Shown one piece after another: positions 7,095-16,088 of a DNA stretch of 55,016 nucleotides (positions are counted from its first letter, which is position 1; each line of letters starts with the position of its first letter). The notes below the pieces were generated by a model, which saw only the letters and a program-made list of their open reading frames with translations, did not search any database and was not told the origin of the DNA. The stretch spans positions 1 to 55,016 of the forward strand of contig CADAXW010000005.1 in assembly GCA_902792005.1 (NCBI GenBank), written 5' to 3'. The position numbers and the translations under genes were made by a program. This DNA comes from an uncultured Lachnospiraceae bacterium. Its GTDB lineage: Bacteria > Bacillota > Clostridia > Lachnospirales > Lachnospiraceae.

Positions 7095-7118
7095 TTCATT
7101 TCAAAAAGGGGTAATACA

Positions 7119-7667
7119 ATGCATATTGGGGAAATATATAAAGCAGACTCAGGAAACGGACCAGGAATGCGCGTCAGCGTTTTTGTCAGCGGGTGCACGA
7201 TCCACTGTCCGGGCTGCTTTAACAGCAAGACATGGGACTTTAATTACGGACATCTCTGGACGAAGGAGACCGAGGATTACCTGATCCGGGAGCTGAGCCT
7301 TCCGTACTACCGTGGACTCACGGTCCTGGGGGGCGAACCCTTCGAGCCCCAGAACCAGCCCTCCGTCTGCGATTTGATCCTGCGGGTCCGTAAGGAACTT
7401 CCGGAGAAGGACATCTGGGTTTATACAGGGAATACCTATGATATCAACCTGATCCCCGGCGGAAGCCGGTACATTTCAGACTATACCGATCAGATCCTCG
7501 ACAACATCGACGTTCTGGTGGACGGTCCCTTCATGGAGAAGAAGCTGAATCTGAAGCTGAAATTCCGGGGCTCCGAAAATCAGCGGATCATCGATATGCG
7601 TGAGACCAGAAAGCAGGGAAGCATCGTACTTCATCCGCTGAATGAGTACACACCGCTTTCTCAGTAG
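7119..7667 (+). CDS. nrdG: Anaerobic ribonucleotide reductase activating protein (radical SAM)
   Basis: A 182-residue radical-SAM activase that generates the glycyl radical on NrdD. The iron-sulfur motif is Cys26-x3-Cys30-x2-Cys33 (GCTIHCPGCFN), followed by VLGGEPF, the SAM-binding GGE motif. The start at 7119 follows AAGGGG nine bases upstream. An upstream in-frame ATG would lie inside the leader hairpin and was rejected. A small GC hairpin follows the stop, without a clear U-tract. Confidence 0.96.
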   Translation: MHIGEIYKADSGNGPGMRVSVFVSGCTIHCPGCFNSKTWDFNYGHLWTKETEDYLIRELSLPYYRGLTVLGGEPFEPQNQPSVCDLILRVRKELPEKDIWVYTGNTYDINLIPGGSRYISDYTDQILDNIDVLVDGPFMEKKLNLKLKFRGSENQRIIDMRETRKQGSIVLHPLNEYTPLSQ

Positions 7668-7705
7668 GATTTCCCCCGCGCAAGAGGCGGGGCAATAAAA
7701 ACACT

Positions 7706-7733
7706 TTGAAAAGAACACAACTTATGTTAGAAT
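7706..7733 (+). promoter_or_regulatory. dut promoter
   Basis: TTGAAA (7706-7711), a 16-base spacer and TAGAAT (7728-7733), about 45 bases upstream of the dut start codon. Confidence 0.6.
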
Positions 7734-7778
7734 ATCTATGGTCCGAACACGGAACCATAATAAATAAGGTGAACGAAA

Positions 7779-8228
7779 ATGGTCAGAACATTTCCCGTTA
7801 AGATCAAAAAGATAAAACCGAATGCCGCGATCCCGACTTACGGGTCTATGAACGCTGCCGGTGCAGACCTCTATGCCTGCATTGACAGCGCACTTGTGAT
7901 TCATTCCGGCGAAACCATTTTGGTCCCTACAGGCCTTTCCATGGAGCTTCCTGAGGGATATGCCGGGCTTATATACGCCCGCAGCGGTTTAGCCAGTAAG
8001 AAGGGGCTTGCCCCCGCAAACAAAGTCGGTGTAATAGACTCGGATTATCGTGGTGAGGTTCTGGTGGCTTTGCATAATCATTCTCTGACAGATGCAGCCA
8101 TCGAACCGGGCGAGCGCATCGCCCAGCTGGTCATCACCCCTTATGTGATGGGTGTTTTTGAGGAGGTCAGCGAGTTGTCCGATACGGAGCGCGGAGCCGG
8201 AGGCTTCGGGTCCACGGGCACAAAATAA
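7779..8228 (+). CDS. dut: dUTP diphosphatase
   Basis: A 149-residue trimeric dUTPase converting dUTP to dUMP and pyrophosphate, keeping uracil out of DNA and supplying dTMP synthesis. All five conserved motifs are present in order: AGADLYA, ARSGLASKKG, GVIDSDYRGE, GERIAQLV and the C-terminal RGAGGFGSTG arm that closes over the active site. Its position after nrdDG groups it with nucleotide metabolism. It has its own promoter and is closed by the terminator at 8287-8321. Confidence 0.97.
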   Translation: MVRTFPVKIKKIKPNAAIPTYGSMNAAGADLYACIDSALVIHSGETILVPTGLSMELPEGYAGLIYARSGLASKKGLAPANKVGVIDSDYRGEVLVALHNHSLTDAAIEPGERIAQLVITPYVMGVFEEVSELSDTERGAGGFGSTGTK

Positions 8229-8286
8229 CCACGGATCGACCGGATCACCGGATCCTTCGATCACAGAATCCATATGAAACCAGTGA

Positions 8287-8321
8287 AAGGACACCGACAC
8301 AGACTTCGGTGTCCTTTTTTT
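8287..8321 (+). terminator. Intrinsic terminator of dut
   Basis: An 11-bp stem (8287-8297 with 8306-8316, AAGGACACCGA and complement) around an eight-base loop, followed by T residues to 8321. The mgtE ribosome site follows within about 30 bases. Confidence 0.88.
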
Positions 8322-8364
8322 AGGGACCAGATACGAAAAAATACAGAACAGGAGGTGCAGCTCC

Positions 8365-9762
8365 ATGGAAACTCAAGACACAAAAAAAATCAAAGCAACC
8401 AGCTTCGATATCGATGATTTTGATATGGAACACCTGACTCAGCTTCTGAAAGACCGCCACCTGCACGAGGCCAGAGAACTGCTGTCCGAATGCAACGAAG
8501 TTGACCTTGCGGAAATCCTCAGCGAACTGGATGATGAGGAGCTTCCCATTGCCTTCCGGATCCTGCCGAAGGAGCTGGCGGCAGACGCCTTTTCCTACCT
8601 GGAGCCGGAAACCCAGGAAACCCTGATCCACGCCTTCTCCGATAAGGAGTTGAATTTCATTGTCGCGAACCTGTTCCTGGACGATACCGTCGATATGATC
8701 GAGGAGATGCCCGCAAATGTGGTAAAGAGGATCCTGATGAACACCGATCCTGTAACCCGCCGGGAGATCAACGAGCTCCTGAAATATCCGGAGGATTCCG
8801 CCGGAAGCATCATGACCACCGAGTATGTGCGCCTGCAGGAAGAAATGACGGTTCAGGAGGCCTTCGACCGGATCCGAAAGGTCGGTGTGGACAAGGAGAC
8901 CATCTATACCTGTTACGTAACCAATGCGAAGCGCGAGCTTCTGGGCGTAGTCACCATCAAGGATCTTCTGCTCTCGGCCTATGAAACCGAGATCCGTGAT
9001 ATCATGGAGACAAATGTGATCTACGTGAATACCATGGAGGATCAGGAGAAGGTCGCACATGACTTCGACCGTTATAACTTCCTCTCCATTCCCGTTGTGG
9101 ACAAGGAACATCGTCTGGTTGGTATCATCACCTTCGATGATGTCATCGATGTCCTGCAGGAAGAGAATACCGAGGATATCGAGCGTATGGCCGCTATTAT
9201 CCCTACGGATAAGCCCTACATGAAGACCAGCGCATTTGAAACCTTTAAGAAGAGGATCCCCTGGCTTCTGCTTCTGATGATCTCCGCTACATTTACGGGA
9301 GCCATCATCGCACACTATGAGGAAGCTCTGGGGGCATACGTGGTGCTCACCGCCTATATCCCCATGCTGATGGACACCGGCGGAAATGCGGGTTCACAGG
9401 CTTCCGTTTCCATTATCCGTGGACTGTCTCTGGAGGAGATCGAATTCAGTGATATCTTCCGGATCCAGGGCAAGGAGTTTCTGGTATCCCTGCTCTGCGG
9501 TGCGACCCTGGCCGTTGCCAACTTCATCAAGCTGGTGTGCTTCGACGGCGTGACCGTAACCATCGCTCTGGTGGTCTGCCTCACCCTGATCTGCACCGTC
9601 ATCGTTGCAAAATTCGTGGGCTGCTCCCTTCCGATCCTGGCAAAGAAGGTGGGCTTCGACCCCGCCGTAATGGCCAGCCCCTTCATCACAACCATCGTAG
9701 ATGCCCTGTCGCTGCTGATCTACTTCCAGTTCGCATCCCACATCCTGCACCTGCAGGCGTGA
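8365..9762 (+). CDS. mgtE: Magnesium transporter MgtE
   Basis: A 465-residue inner-membrane Mg2+ channel. In order: an N-terminal superhelical MgtE_N domain (about residues 20-130), a pair of CBS domains (about 135-260) that sense cytosolic Mg2+, and five membrane segments from about residue 285. The pore motif is PMLMDTGGNAGSQAS. The ribosome site GGAGGT is nine bases before the ATG. No Mg2+-sensing M-box leader could be recognised in the short upstream region. The stop codon TGA is part of the first GCGTGACAAC unit of the palindromic repeat element that follows. Confidence 0.96.
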   Translation: METQDTKKIKATSFDIDDFDMEHLTQLLKDRHLHEARELLSECNEVDLAEILSELDDEELPIAFRILPKELAADAFSYLEPETQETLIHAFSDKELNFIVANLFLDDTVDMIEEMPANVVKRILMNTDPVTRREINELLKYPEDSAGSIMTTEYVRLQEEMTVQEAFDRIRKVGVDKETIYTCYVTNAKRELLGVVTIKDLLLSAYETEIRDIMETNVIYVNTMEDQEKVAHDFDRYNFLSIPVVDKEHRLVGIITFDDVIDVLQEENTEDIERMAAIIPTDKPYMKTSAFETFKKRIPWLLLLMISATFTGAIIAHYEEALGAYVVLTAYIPMLMDTGGNAGSQASVSIIRGLSLEEIEFSDIFRIQGKEFLVSLLCGATLAVANFIKLVCFDGVTVTIALVVCLTLICTVIVAKFVGCSLPILAKKVGFDPAVMASPFITTIVDALSLLIYFQFASHILHLQA

Positions 9763-9880
9763 CAACAGCGTGACAAAAGCGTGACAACGGGGACAGTCCC
9801 CATTGTCACGTTTTCCGGGGAAAACGTGACAAGCGGGACTGTCCCCGTTGTCACGCTGGCCCCGTTGTCACGCTGTTGCC
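9758..9880. repeat. Compound palindromic element 1 (REP-like)
   Basis: Lies between convergent mgtE and the PpiC lipoprotein gene. It contains three GCGTGACAA units on the left (9758, 9769, 9780), GGGGACAGTCCCC at 9789-9801, a central hairpin GTCACGTTTTCC/GGAAAACGTGAC (9805-9816 with 9819-9830), then CGGGACTGTCCCC and two TTGTCACGC units on the right. The whole can fold as one long hairpin, or each half can fold alone because each half is also palindromic. Probably acts as a bidirectional terminator and looks like a dispersed repeat family; see copies at 29118 and 39292. Confidence 0.9.
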
Positions 9881-9885
9881 GCGTT

Positions 9886-11004
9886 CTAAAACTTTATCCT
9901 GTCATACACACTGAAGTCTACGGAATCTTCGTAGTGGTAGTTTGCGTCCAGATCCTTCAGCCATCCGGCGAACCGGGTGCTGAAGTAGCTGTTCCTCCGC
10001 TCCCGCTCGATCCTGGACTTCTTTTTATCTGTCGCCGTCCGGTCCGTCAACGCCTTCATATAAAAGATATGATAGCCGTATTCCGTTTCCGTCACCAGGC
10101 TGCAGGAACCGTCCTCCAGGGTATAAAGCATATCCGCGATATCCTTCCCGTAGGTGTCACGAACCTCCTCCGGTGTCATGGTGTAGTAGGAGGCGTTCGT
10201 CAGGCCGTAGTAGGTGGCCAGGGCTGCCGGATCCCGCGTTACATTTTCATCCATGGGCGTGATCAGGCTGTTGTAGGCCTGCACCGCCTTATCGTACTGC
10301 TCGCTCTTCTCCGCATCCCCCATGGGCTTCGCCGTTCCGTTGGCAGTCTCCTTGTAGGTCGGGAAGTAAAGATCGTAAAATGTAGTCTCCCGCGCCTCTT
10401 CATCGGAGATCTCTATACCGGCCTCCTCCATGATGGCATCATAAACCTTTGCGGCAAGCCGATTTTCGGTCATACATTTATAGACCAGATCCCTGGTGAG
10501 CTCCATTTCGGCGATCTGCCGGTCGGTGAGATTCTTCCAGAAGGCCTCGGTTTCATCCTCGGCGTCCTGCTTCTCCTCCACGGTCAGGCTGACTTTGTAG
10601 GACGCGGCCTTGGAGACGAGCACCTTCACCTTCACGATATTCTCGATCACATCCTTGCGGGTCACCGTCTTCATATCCTGCTTCTGGTCATCTCCCACGG
10701 TTACCGTCATGTTCCAGATATCCTTACCGTAGCTTTTCTCGTAATCCTCGATCACGGGAAGTGCGTACAGGTAAACCTCACCCAGAGTGACGTCCTGCCC
10801 CTGGAATCGGAACACCGCGGACTCGGATCTGGCTTCCGCCCCGGTACTGTCAACGCTTTCCTTGCCACAGCCGGAGAGCCCCAGTGTGAGGAGCATGGCC
10901 AGCACCAGAAGGAAAACGCCCTTTCTCCCATATCTGCTGCTGTTTCTGCTGCTTCTACTTCTATTTTTATTTGTATTTTTATTTGTATTTCTACTTCTTA
11001 TCAT
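9886..11004 (-). CDS. PpiC/PrsA-type foldase lipoprotein
   Basis: A 372-residue lipoprotein (LTLGLSGC, lipidated Cys46) with a SurA/PrsA-like N-domain and a parvulin-type peptidyl-prolyl isomerase region near residues 270-320 (GYHIFYMKAL). Expected to fold secreted proteins on the outer face of the membrane. The start overlaps the end of mfd by 14 bases and has GAGGA eight bases upstream, suggesting translational coupling. The first 29 residues form an unusually long, very basic N-region (RSRNTNKNTNKNRSRSSR) encoded by a 12-bp tandem repeat. The parvulin domain is weakly conserved, so isomerase activity is uncertain. Confidence 0.85.
   Translation of the reverse strand: MIRSRNTNKNTNKNRSRSSRNSSRYGRKGVFLLVLAMLLTLGLSGCGKESVDSTGAEARSESAVFRFQGQDVTLGEVYLYALPVIEDYEKSYGKDIWNMTVTVGDDQKQDMKTVTRKDVIENIVKVKVLVSKAASYKVSLTVEEKQDAEDETEAFWKNLTDRQIAEMELTRDLVYKCMTENRLAAKVYDAIMEEAGIEISDEEARETTFYDLYFPTYKETANGTAKPMGDAEKSEQYDKAVQAYNSLITPMDENVTRDPAALATYYGLTNASYYTMTPEEVRDTYGKDIADMLYTLEDGSCSLVTETEYGYHIFYMKALTDRTATDKKKSRIERERRNSYFSTRFAGWLKDLDANYHYEDSVDFSVYDRIKF
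10949..10996. repeat. Four degenerate tandem 12-bp units across the mfd stop
   Basis: CTGCTTCTACTT, CTATTTTTATTT, GTATTTTTATTT and GTATTTCTACTT run in tandem. They cover the mfd stop codon (10991-10993) and encode the basic Asn/Lys/Arg/Ser N-terminus of the PpiC lipoprotein. Confidence 0.8.
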
Positions 11005-14000
11005 TACCCGTATCCTCTTGCGTATCCTGCCGGATCACCATCTGATATATGGTTCGTATATCCTCCAGGATCTGTTCAAGAAACTTCTCCTGGATCAGCT
11101 TGGATCTCCGAACAGCAAAGCCCGACTGCTTTGCGGTCACCAGATGCATGCCCTTCACCTTCTTCAGCAGCTTCGGTATCTCCTCAACCCGGACCGCCGT
11201 TCCGTCCTTGATGTGATAGAATACCTCATCATCCCGGTATTTCACCTCGACGATGCTGCATTTCCGGGCCTCCGTCTTGATCTCTGCCACCTGCAGCAGC
11301 CGGAGCACCGGCTTCGGAAGCTCGCCGAATCGATCCTGCATCTCCATGGTGATGGCATCCACATCCTCACTTGTCCGGACTCTGTAAATGCGCTTATACA
11401 GCTCCAGCTTCAGGTATTCGCTCCGGACATACTCGTCCGGGATAAATGCGTCCACCGGGATCTCGATCACCGTATCAAAGTCCTCTTCCTCCTCGGCCTC
11501 TCCCTTTCTCTTCCGGATGGCCGCGGCAAGCATCTTCACATACAGATCATAGCCCACCTCTTCCATGTGGCCATGCTGATCGCTTCCCAGTACATTTCCG
11601 GCACCGCGAAGCTCAAGATCCTTCATTGATATTTTATAACCGGAGCCCAGTTCTGTAAACTCCCGAATTGCAGACAGGCGCTTCTCCGCCTGTTCCTTCA
11701 GCAGCCGGTCCTTCTGATACATCAGGAAGGCATAGGCATTCCTGCCGGAGCGCCCCACGCGGCCCCGGAGCTGATACAGCTGGGCCAGACCGAAGCGGTC
11801 CGCATTATGAATGATGATGGTATTTACATTCGGGATATCCAGCCCCGTTTCAATGATGGTTGTGGTGACAAGGATATCGATCTCATGCTCCACAAAATCC
11901 CGCATGAGGCTCTCCAGCTCCCGGGAAGACATCTTCCCGTGGGCAAAGGCGATATTTGCATCGGGGATCATTTCCATCAGCTCCGATGCGATCCGGGCGA
12001 TGTCATCCACCCGGTTATATACATAGTAGACCTGGCCCTTTCTTGCCAGCTCACGGCGGCAGGCCTCCTTCACCAGCTCACGGTCATACTCCATGACATA
12101 GGTCTGGATAGGCCGGCGGTCCACCGGCGGTTCCTGGAGCAGACTCATATCCCGGATCCCTGCCAGACTCATGTGGAGGGTTCTGGGAATGGGCGTAGCC
12201 GTCAGCGTCAGCACGTCCACATTTTTCTTCAGCTGCTTGATCTTCTCCTTATGACGCACGCCAAACCGCTGCTCCTCGTCAATGATAAGGAGCCCCAGCT
12301 GATGGAAGGCCACATCCTTCGACAGCAGGCGGTGGGTTCCGATGACGATGTCCACCTGCCCGTTCTTCAGGCCTTCAATGGTCTCCTTCGTCTCCTTCGG
12401 AGTACAGAACCTGGACAGCATCCGGATGTTCACCGGATACTTCGAAAGCCGGCTGACAAAGGTATCAAAATGTTGCTGCGCCAGGATCGTGGTGGGAACC
12501 AGATATGCCACCTGGCGGTTATCCTGCACCGCCTTAAATGCAGCCCGGATCGCCACCTCGGTCTTTCCGAAGCCCACATCCCCGCAGATCAGCCGGTCCA
12601 TGATCTTGGGCGACTCCATATCCCGCTTGGTATCTATAATGGCCTGCATCTGGTCTGCAGTTTCCTCATACGGAAATGTCTCCTCGAACTCCTTCTGCCA
12701 GATGGTGTCCGCAGGATACAGGTGTCCCTGCCTGCTCTGCCGGTCGGCATACAGGGCGATCAACTCCTCCGCCATATCGTCCACATGCGCCCGGACTCTG
12801 CTTCTGACCTTATCCCATTCGGGTCCTCCCAGCTTGTTCAGCTTCGGCTTTGCAGCATCCTTGTCCGCATACTTTCCGATCACCGAGAGATGATCCACGG
12901 GCACAAAAAGCTTCCCGTTATTGGCATAGTCTATATTGATATAGTCCTTCATACGGCCGTCGGTTTCCACCTGCTCGATCCCGCGGTAGATACCGATGCC
13001 ATAGCGTTCATGTACCACATAATCTCCGGGATGAAGCTCTCCCAGATTCGAAATGGCCTGACCGGAATACTTTGGCTTCTGTCTCCGGGTCTTTGTCTTG
13101 TCTCTCCGAAGCACCTCGGATTCCGTGAGCACCACCAGCTTCGCCTCCGGAAGCAGGAAACCGGTCTCCAGAAGGCCTGTGGTGACCATCACCTCCCGGG
13201 GCTGAAGTACGTGAGTTCTGCTTACCGAGAAGTAGGCCGGGATATCCCGCTGCTGCAGCGCATCCGTGATACGTCCCGCCTTTGTTTTCGACATGGAAAT
13301 GATGAGGATGCGATAGCCATCCTCCCTGTATTTTCCAAGCTCCGCAGCCATTTCCTCGATATGTCCGCCGTAGGGCATCAGGGCCTGAACCGGGAATTCC
13401 AGCTGCTCCGTACTCCGGATCGCCTCCGAGGTTTCCAAAAATTCAGTAAAGAGTACGTGTGCACTCTCTGCCAGGCGGCACATGGTGGTTTCATTTCCGA
13501 AGAGCACATCCGCCTGGCCCGGCAGGATGTAGCCGCCCTCCAGTCGGGACTCCATGGCCATCTGAAACTCAGTATAGTAGGCCTTCGCCTTTGCAGCCAC
13601 CTTCGCGGGTTCATCCACGTAGATCCGGGTATCCTCCGGAAGATAATCCAGGAAGGATACGGCATCCGGGTAGAAGTAGGACACCAGACTGTCCACATTC
13701 GACGCCCCTGCAAAGTTCTCCAGTCCCTCCTTTATGGCACGGACGGTTTTATTCAGTCTTGCATACTGTTCGGTCCGGAAGCTCTCCTTAAATGCCTTTG
13801 CCGCTGCCTCATGCTCCTCGTCCAGCCGTTTCAGGCCTCTCTGCATACGGTCCGGCTCCAGCACGAATTCCGTGGCCGGCAGGATCTCGATCTTCTCCAC
13901 CTGTTCGATGGATCTCTGTGTCGAGGCATCAAATGCGCGGATGGACTCGATCTCATCCCCCCACAGTTCAAGACGAACGGGGCACTCTTCTGTCAAAGGG

Positions 14001-14542
14001 AAGATATCAATAATACCGCCCCGCACAGAAAACTGCCCTGCAATTTCCACAAGCGCAACCTGATCATAGCCCATTTCCGTCAGCTGCCTTTGCACCGTCG
14101 GAATGCGTATCTCCTCTCCGACGGAGAAGTTGATGGAACTGTTCCTCACCGCATCCGGTCTGGGGATCCTGTCCATCAGACCCTCAACCGTCAGGATGAT
14201 CACGGTCCGCTCCTTATCCTGTATTCTTTTTATGATCTCCAGTCGTTTCCTGGCTGCCAGATTTCCGTGGACATCTGCATAGTAGAACAGCACGTCCTTC
14301 GCAGGATAGATGAACACATTCCGATCGTAGAAACGATAGTCCTGATACAGCTGGTCCGCCCTTGTATCATCATAGGTTACGATCAGAACCTGCTCCGCGT
14401 CTCCCCGCAGCACCTCCATGGCCGTGGGACGAACATGCGTCGATGCGCCCCAAACGGTTACAGGTGTTTTCTTCTCCTGGATCGCCCTGCCTGCTTTCTG
14501 CATGCATTGCATCTCGGAAACCGGCATGCGAATAGCATCCAT
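10991..14542 (-). CDS. mfd: Transcription-repair coupling factor Mfd
   Basis: A 1183-residue ATP-driven translocase that removes RNA polymerase stalled at DNA lesions and recruits UvrA. Domains in order: UvrB-like N-terminal module (1-320), CarD/RID polymerase-interaction domain (about 485-560, LHPGDYVVHERYGIGIYRG), helicase core with Walker A (GDVGFGKTEVA) and DEEQ box (IIDEEQRFGV), RecG-like translocation motif, and the C-terminal TRCF domain. Length is normal for the family. It lies 62 bases after pth and overlaps the next gene. Confidence 0.98.
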   Translation of the reverse strand: MDAIRMPVSEMQCMQKAGRAIQEKKTPVTVWGASTHVRPTAMEVLRGDAEQVLIVTYDDTRADQLYQDYRFYDRNVFIYPAKDVLFYYADVHGNLAARKRLEIIKRIQDKERTVIILTVEGLMDRIPRPDAVRNSSINFSVGEEIRIPTVQRQLTEMGYDQVALVEIAGQFSVRGGIIDIFPLTEECPVRLELWGDEIESIRAFDASTQRSIEQVEKIEILPATEFVLEPDRMQRGLKRLDEEHEAAAKAFKESFRTEQYARLNKTVRAIKEGLENFAGASNVDSLVSYFYPDAVSFLDYLPEDTRIYVDEPAKVAAKAKAYYTEFQMAMESRLEGGYILPGQADVLFGNETTMCRLAESAHVLFTEFLETSEAIRSTEQLEFPVQALMPYGGHIEEMAAELGKYREDGYRILIISMSKTKAGRITDALQQRDIPAYFSVSRTHVLQPREVMVTTGLLETGFLLPEAKLVVLTESEVLRRDKTKTRRQKPKYSGQAISNLGELHPGDYVVHERYGIGIYRGIEQVETDGRMKDYINIDYANNGKLFVPVDHLSVIGKYADKDAAKPKLNKLGGPEWDKVRSRVRAHVDDMAEELIALYADRQSRQGHLYPADTIWQKEFEETFPYEETADQMQAIIDTKRDMESPKIMDRLICGDVGFGKTEVAIRAAFKAVQDNRQVAYLVPTTILAQQHFDTFVSRLSKYPVNIRMLSRFCTPKETKETIEGLKNGQVDIVIGTHRLLSKDVAFHQLGLLIIDEEQRFGVRHKEKIKQLKKNVDVLTLTATPIPRTLHMSLAGIRDMSLLQEPPVDRRPIQTYVMEYDRELVKEACRRELARKGQVYYVYNRVDDIARIASELMEMIPDANIAFAHGKMSSRELESLMRDFVEHEIDILVTTTIIETGLDIPNVNTIIIHNADRFGLAQLYQLRGRVGRSGRNAYAFLMYQKDRLLKEQAEKRLSAIREFTELGSGYKISMKDLELRGAGNVLGSDQHGHMEEVGYDLYVKMLAAAIRKRKGEAEEEEDFDTVIEIPVDAFIPDEYVRSEYLKLELYKRIYRVRTSEDVDAITMEMQDRFGELPKPVLRLLQVAEIKTEARKCSIVEVKYRDDEVFYHIKDGTAVRVEEIPKLLKKVKGMHLVTAKQSGFAVRRSKLIQEKFLEQILEDIRTIYQMVIRQDTQEDTGNDKK

Positions 14543-14604
14543 TCCGTTTCCTCTCTTTATTCTGTTACGGATCTCTCCGTCACAGCAGTCCCCTTCCGGG
14601 GTTA

Positions 14605-15162
14605 TCAGTTGTACATATTCTGTGCCTTCTGCACTCCGTCCGTGATGATCAGCCGTACTGCATCCGCCGCCTTCTCACAGGCCTCCCGGAACAGCGGGAA
14701 CTCCTCCTTCGGGATCCTCCCCAGCACGTGATCTGCCAGGTCCCAGCCCTCCGGTTTCTTTCCGACGCCGATCCGGACTCTGGCAAAATCCTCGGTTCCG
14801 ATGCACGAGATGATGCTCTTCATCCCATTATGACCGCCGGCGCTTCCCTTTGCCCGGATCCTGAGCCGACCCGGATCCAGATCAACATCATCCAGAAGAA
14901 GGATCAGGTCGTCCGCGGTACATTTATAAAAATGTAACAGTGGCTGCACCGCCTCACCGGAGAGATTCATAAAGGTCTGGGGCATGGCAAGGACCACCTT
15001 CTCCCCTTCGATCACTCCATGGCCGGTGATGCTCTTTAATTCTTTTTTGTTCAGGGAAATGTGGTACCGGTCCGCCAGCTGTGTCAGTGCTGCAAAACCG
15101 ATATTATGCCTGGTCCCTGCATATTTCAATCCCGGATTACCCAGTCCGACGATGATCTTCAT
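14605..15162 (-). CDS. pth: Peptidyl-tRNA hydrolase
   Basis: A 185-residue enzyme that releases peptides from peptidyl-tRNA dropped by ribosomes. Signature residues are seen: Asn9 and His19 (GLGNPGLKYAGTRHNIGF), the catalytic Asp in LLLLDDVDLDPG, and GSAGGHNGMKSI. The ribosome site TAGGAG overlaps the stop codon of the preceding glmU-like gene (nine bases between genes), which implies coupling. A pth-mfd order is common in Firmicutes. Confidence 0.97.
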   Translation of the reverse strand: MKIIVGLGNPGLKYAGTRHNIGFAALTQLADRYHISLNKKELKSITGHGVIEGEKVVLAMPQTFMNLSGEAVQPLLHFYKCTADDLILLLDDVDLDPGRLRIRAKGSAGGHNGMKSIISCIGTEDFARVRIGVGKKPEGWDLADHVLGRIPKEEFPLFREACEKAADAVRLIITDGVQKAQNMYN

Positions 15163-15171
15163 GTTTATCTC

Positions 15172-15906
15172 CTACGCATTCCTGGTTGACATAATCTCTT
15201 CAGCATTCTTCAGCTGCGCTTTTGTATTTACACCCAGGATCTCATTTGTATCCTCCACAGGCATGGCATCTACCCTGCCGCCGACAGACTTGATCAGCTC
15301 GATGGTATCGGTCAGGTAGTACTCCCCCTGCGCGTTGTCATTGGTCAGCTTCTTCAGGCTGTCCTTCAGCATGGCGGTATCAAAGAGGTACATACCTGCA
15401 TTGATCTCCTTTGTCAGGCGCTCTTCCTCCGTGCAGTCCTTATCCTCCGTGATCTTCAGGAAGCTTCCCTCCGCATCCCGGATGATACGTCCATAGCCCT
15501 TCGGCTCCTCCAGAATGGCTGAAAGGACTGTCACACCGTTTCCGGCGCTCCGATGCGCCTCCGAGAGACGCTTCAGCGTATCCGCAGTTACCAGCGGTGT
15601 ATCTCCGCAGAGAACCAGGGTCTCTCCCTCATCTCCCAGCTGATCTGCCGCACACATAACTGCATGTCCGGTTCCCAGCTGCTCTGTCTGCTCGGCATAA
15701 AGGACCGTATCCTTCAGCTCCTCATGCACCATTTCACTCTTATATCCTGCGATCACCACAACCCGGTCCGCACCTGCGCCCCGGGCCGCATCTATAACAT
15801 GGCTTACCATAGGCTTTCCGCAGCATGTATGCAGTACCTTCGGCAGTTCAGATTCCATTCTTGTTCCCTTGCCTGCTGCAAGGATCAGCGCTGTCAGTTG
15901 ACTCAT
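15172..15906 (-). CDS. UDP-GlcNAc pyrophosphorylase domain protein (GlmU N-half only)
   Basis: A 244-residue nucleotidyltransferase with the GlmU signature LILAAGKGTRMESELPKVLH, the UTP-loop QLGTGHAV and the metal Asp in CGDTPLV. It should convert GlcNAc-1-phosphate and UTP to UDP-GlcNAc for peptidoglycan. Bacterial GlmU is usually about 455 residues; here the left-handed beta-helix acetyltransferase half is absent. The ORF stops cleanly at the normal domain border and pth begins nine bases later, so there is no frameshifted remnant. The acetyltransferase step must be encoded elsewhere. The ribosome site is GGAGG, eight bases before ATG. Confidence 0.88.
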   Translation of the reverse strand: MSQLTALILAAGKGTRMESELPKVLHTCCGKPMVSHVIDAARGAGADRVVVIAGYKSEMVHEELKDTVLYAEQTEQLGTGHAVMCAADQLGDEGETLVLCGDTPLVTADTLKRLSEAHRSAGNGVTVLSAILEEPKGYGRIIRDAEGSFLKITEDKDCTEEERLTKEINAGMYLFDTAMLKDSLKKLTNDNAQGEYYLTDTIELIKSVGGRVDAMPVEDTNEILGVNTKAQLKNAEEIMSTRNA

Positions 15907-16011
15907 TTTCCGGTCCTCCGTTCTTTCATCAAAACAAGTATCACAAAGCTAGTATCAGTTTACACATTTTCCGCGGAAAGTCAAGGGCTGCCCGGGCCTT
16001 GCAAACGAAAA

Positions 16012-16038
16012 GCGTGACAACGCATAACGCTGTCACGC
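16012..16038 (-). terminator. spoVG terminator, related to the palindromic repeats
   Basis: GCGTGACA (16012-16019) pairs with TGTCACGC (16031-16038); the minus strand continues TTTTCG. The stem sequence is the same GCGTGACA unit that ends the three large palindromic elements, so this may be a reduced copy or their building block. Confidence 0.7.
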
Positions 16039-16050
16039 CTTCTCAGTCAT

Positions 16051-16086
16051 CTATTCAGATATCTGTTCGGATATCTATTCAGAAAT
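16051..16086. repeat. Three tandem 12-bp units after spoVG
   Basis: CTATTCAGATAT, CTGTTCGGATAT and CTATTCAGAAAT follow one another and end two bases from the spoVG stop codon. Confidence 0.88.
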
Positions 16087-16088
16087 AC

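Noticed and set aside
7712..7728. Possible LexA box in the dut promoter (GAAC...GTT)
   Set aside because: The half-sites are spaced too far apart for the Firmicute SOS box.
8229..8364. Mg2+ riboswitch (M-box) before mgtE
   Set aside because: The gap is short, is mostly taken by the dut terminator, and shows none of the M-box conserved helices.
11807..14731. A 974-codon open frame on the plus strand opposite mfd, and similar long antisense frames opposite lysS, ftsH, glgX, lacZ and others
   Set aside because: They mirror real genes on the other strand, have no ribosome sites and give His/Leu/Arg-rich products typical of antisense frames in GC-rich codon-biased DNA.
15160..15180. Frameshift explaining the short GlmU
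   Set aside because: No beta-helix repeats are found downstream in any frame; pth begins at once.
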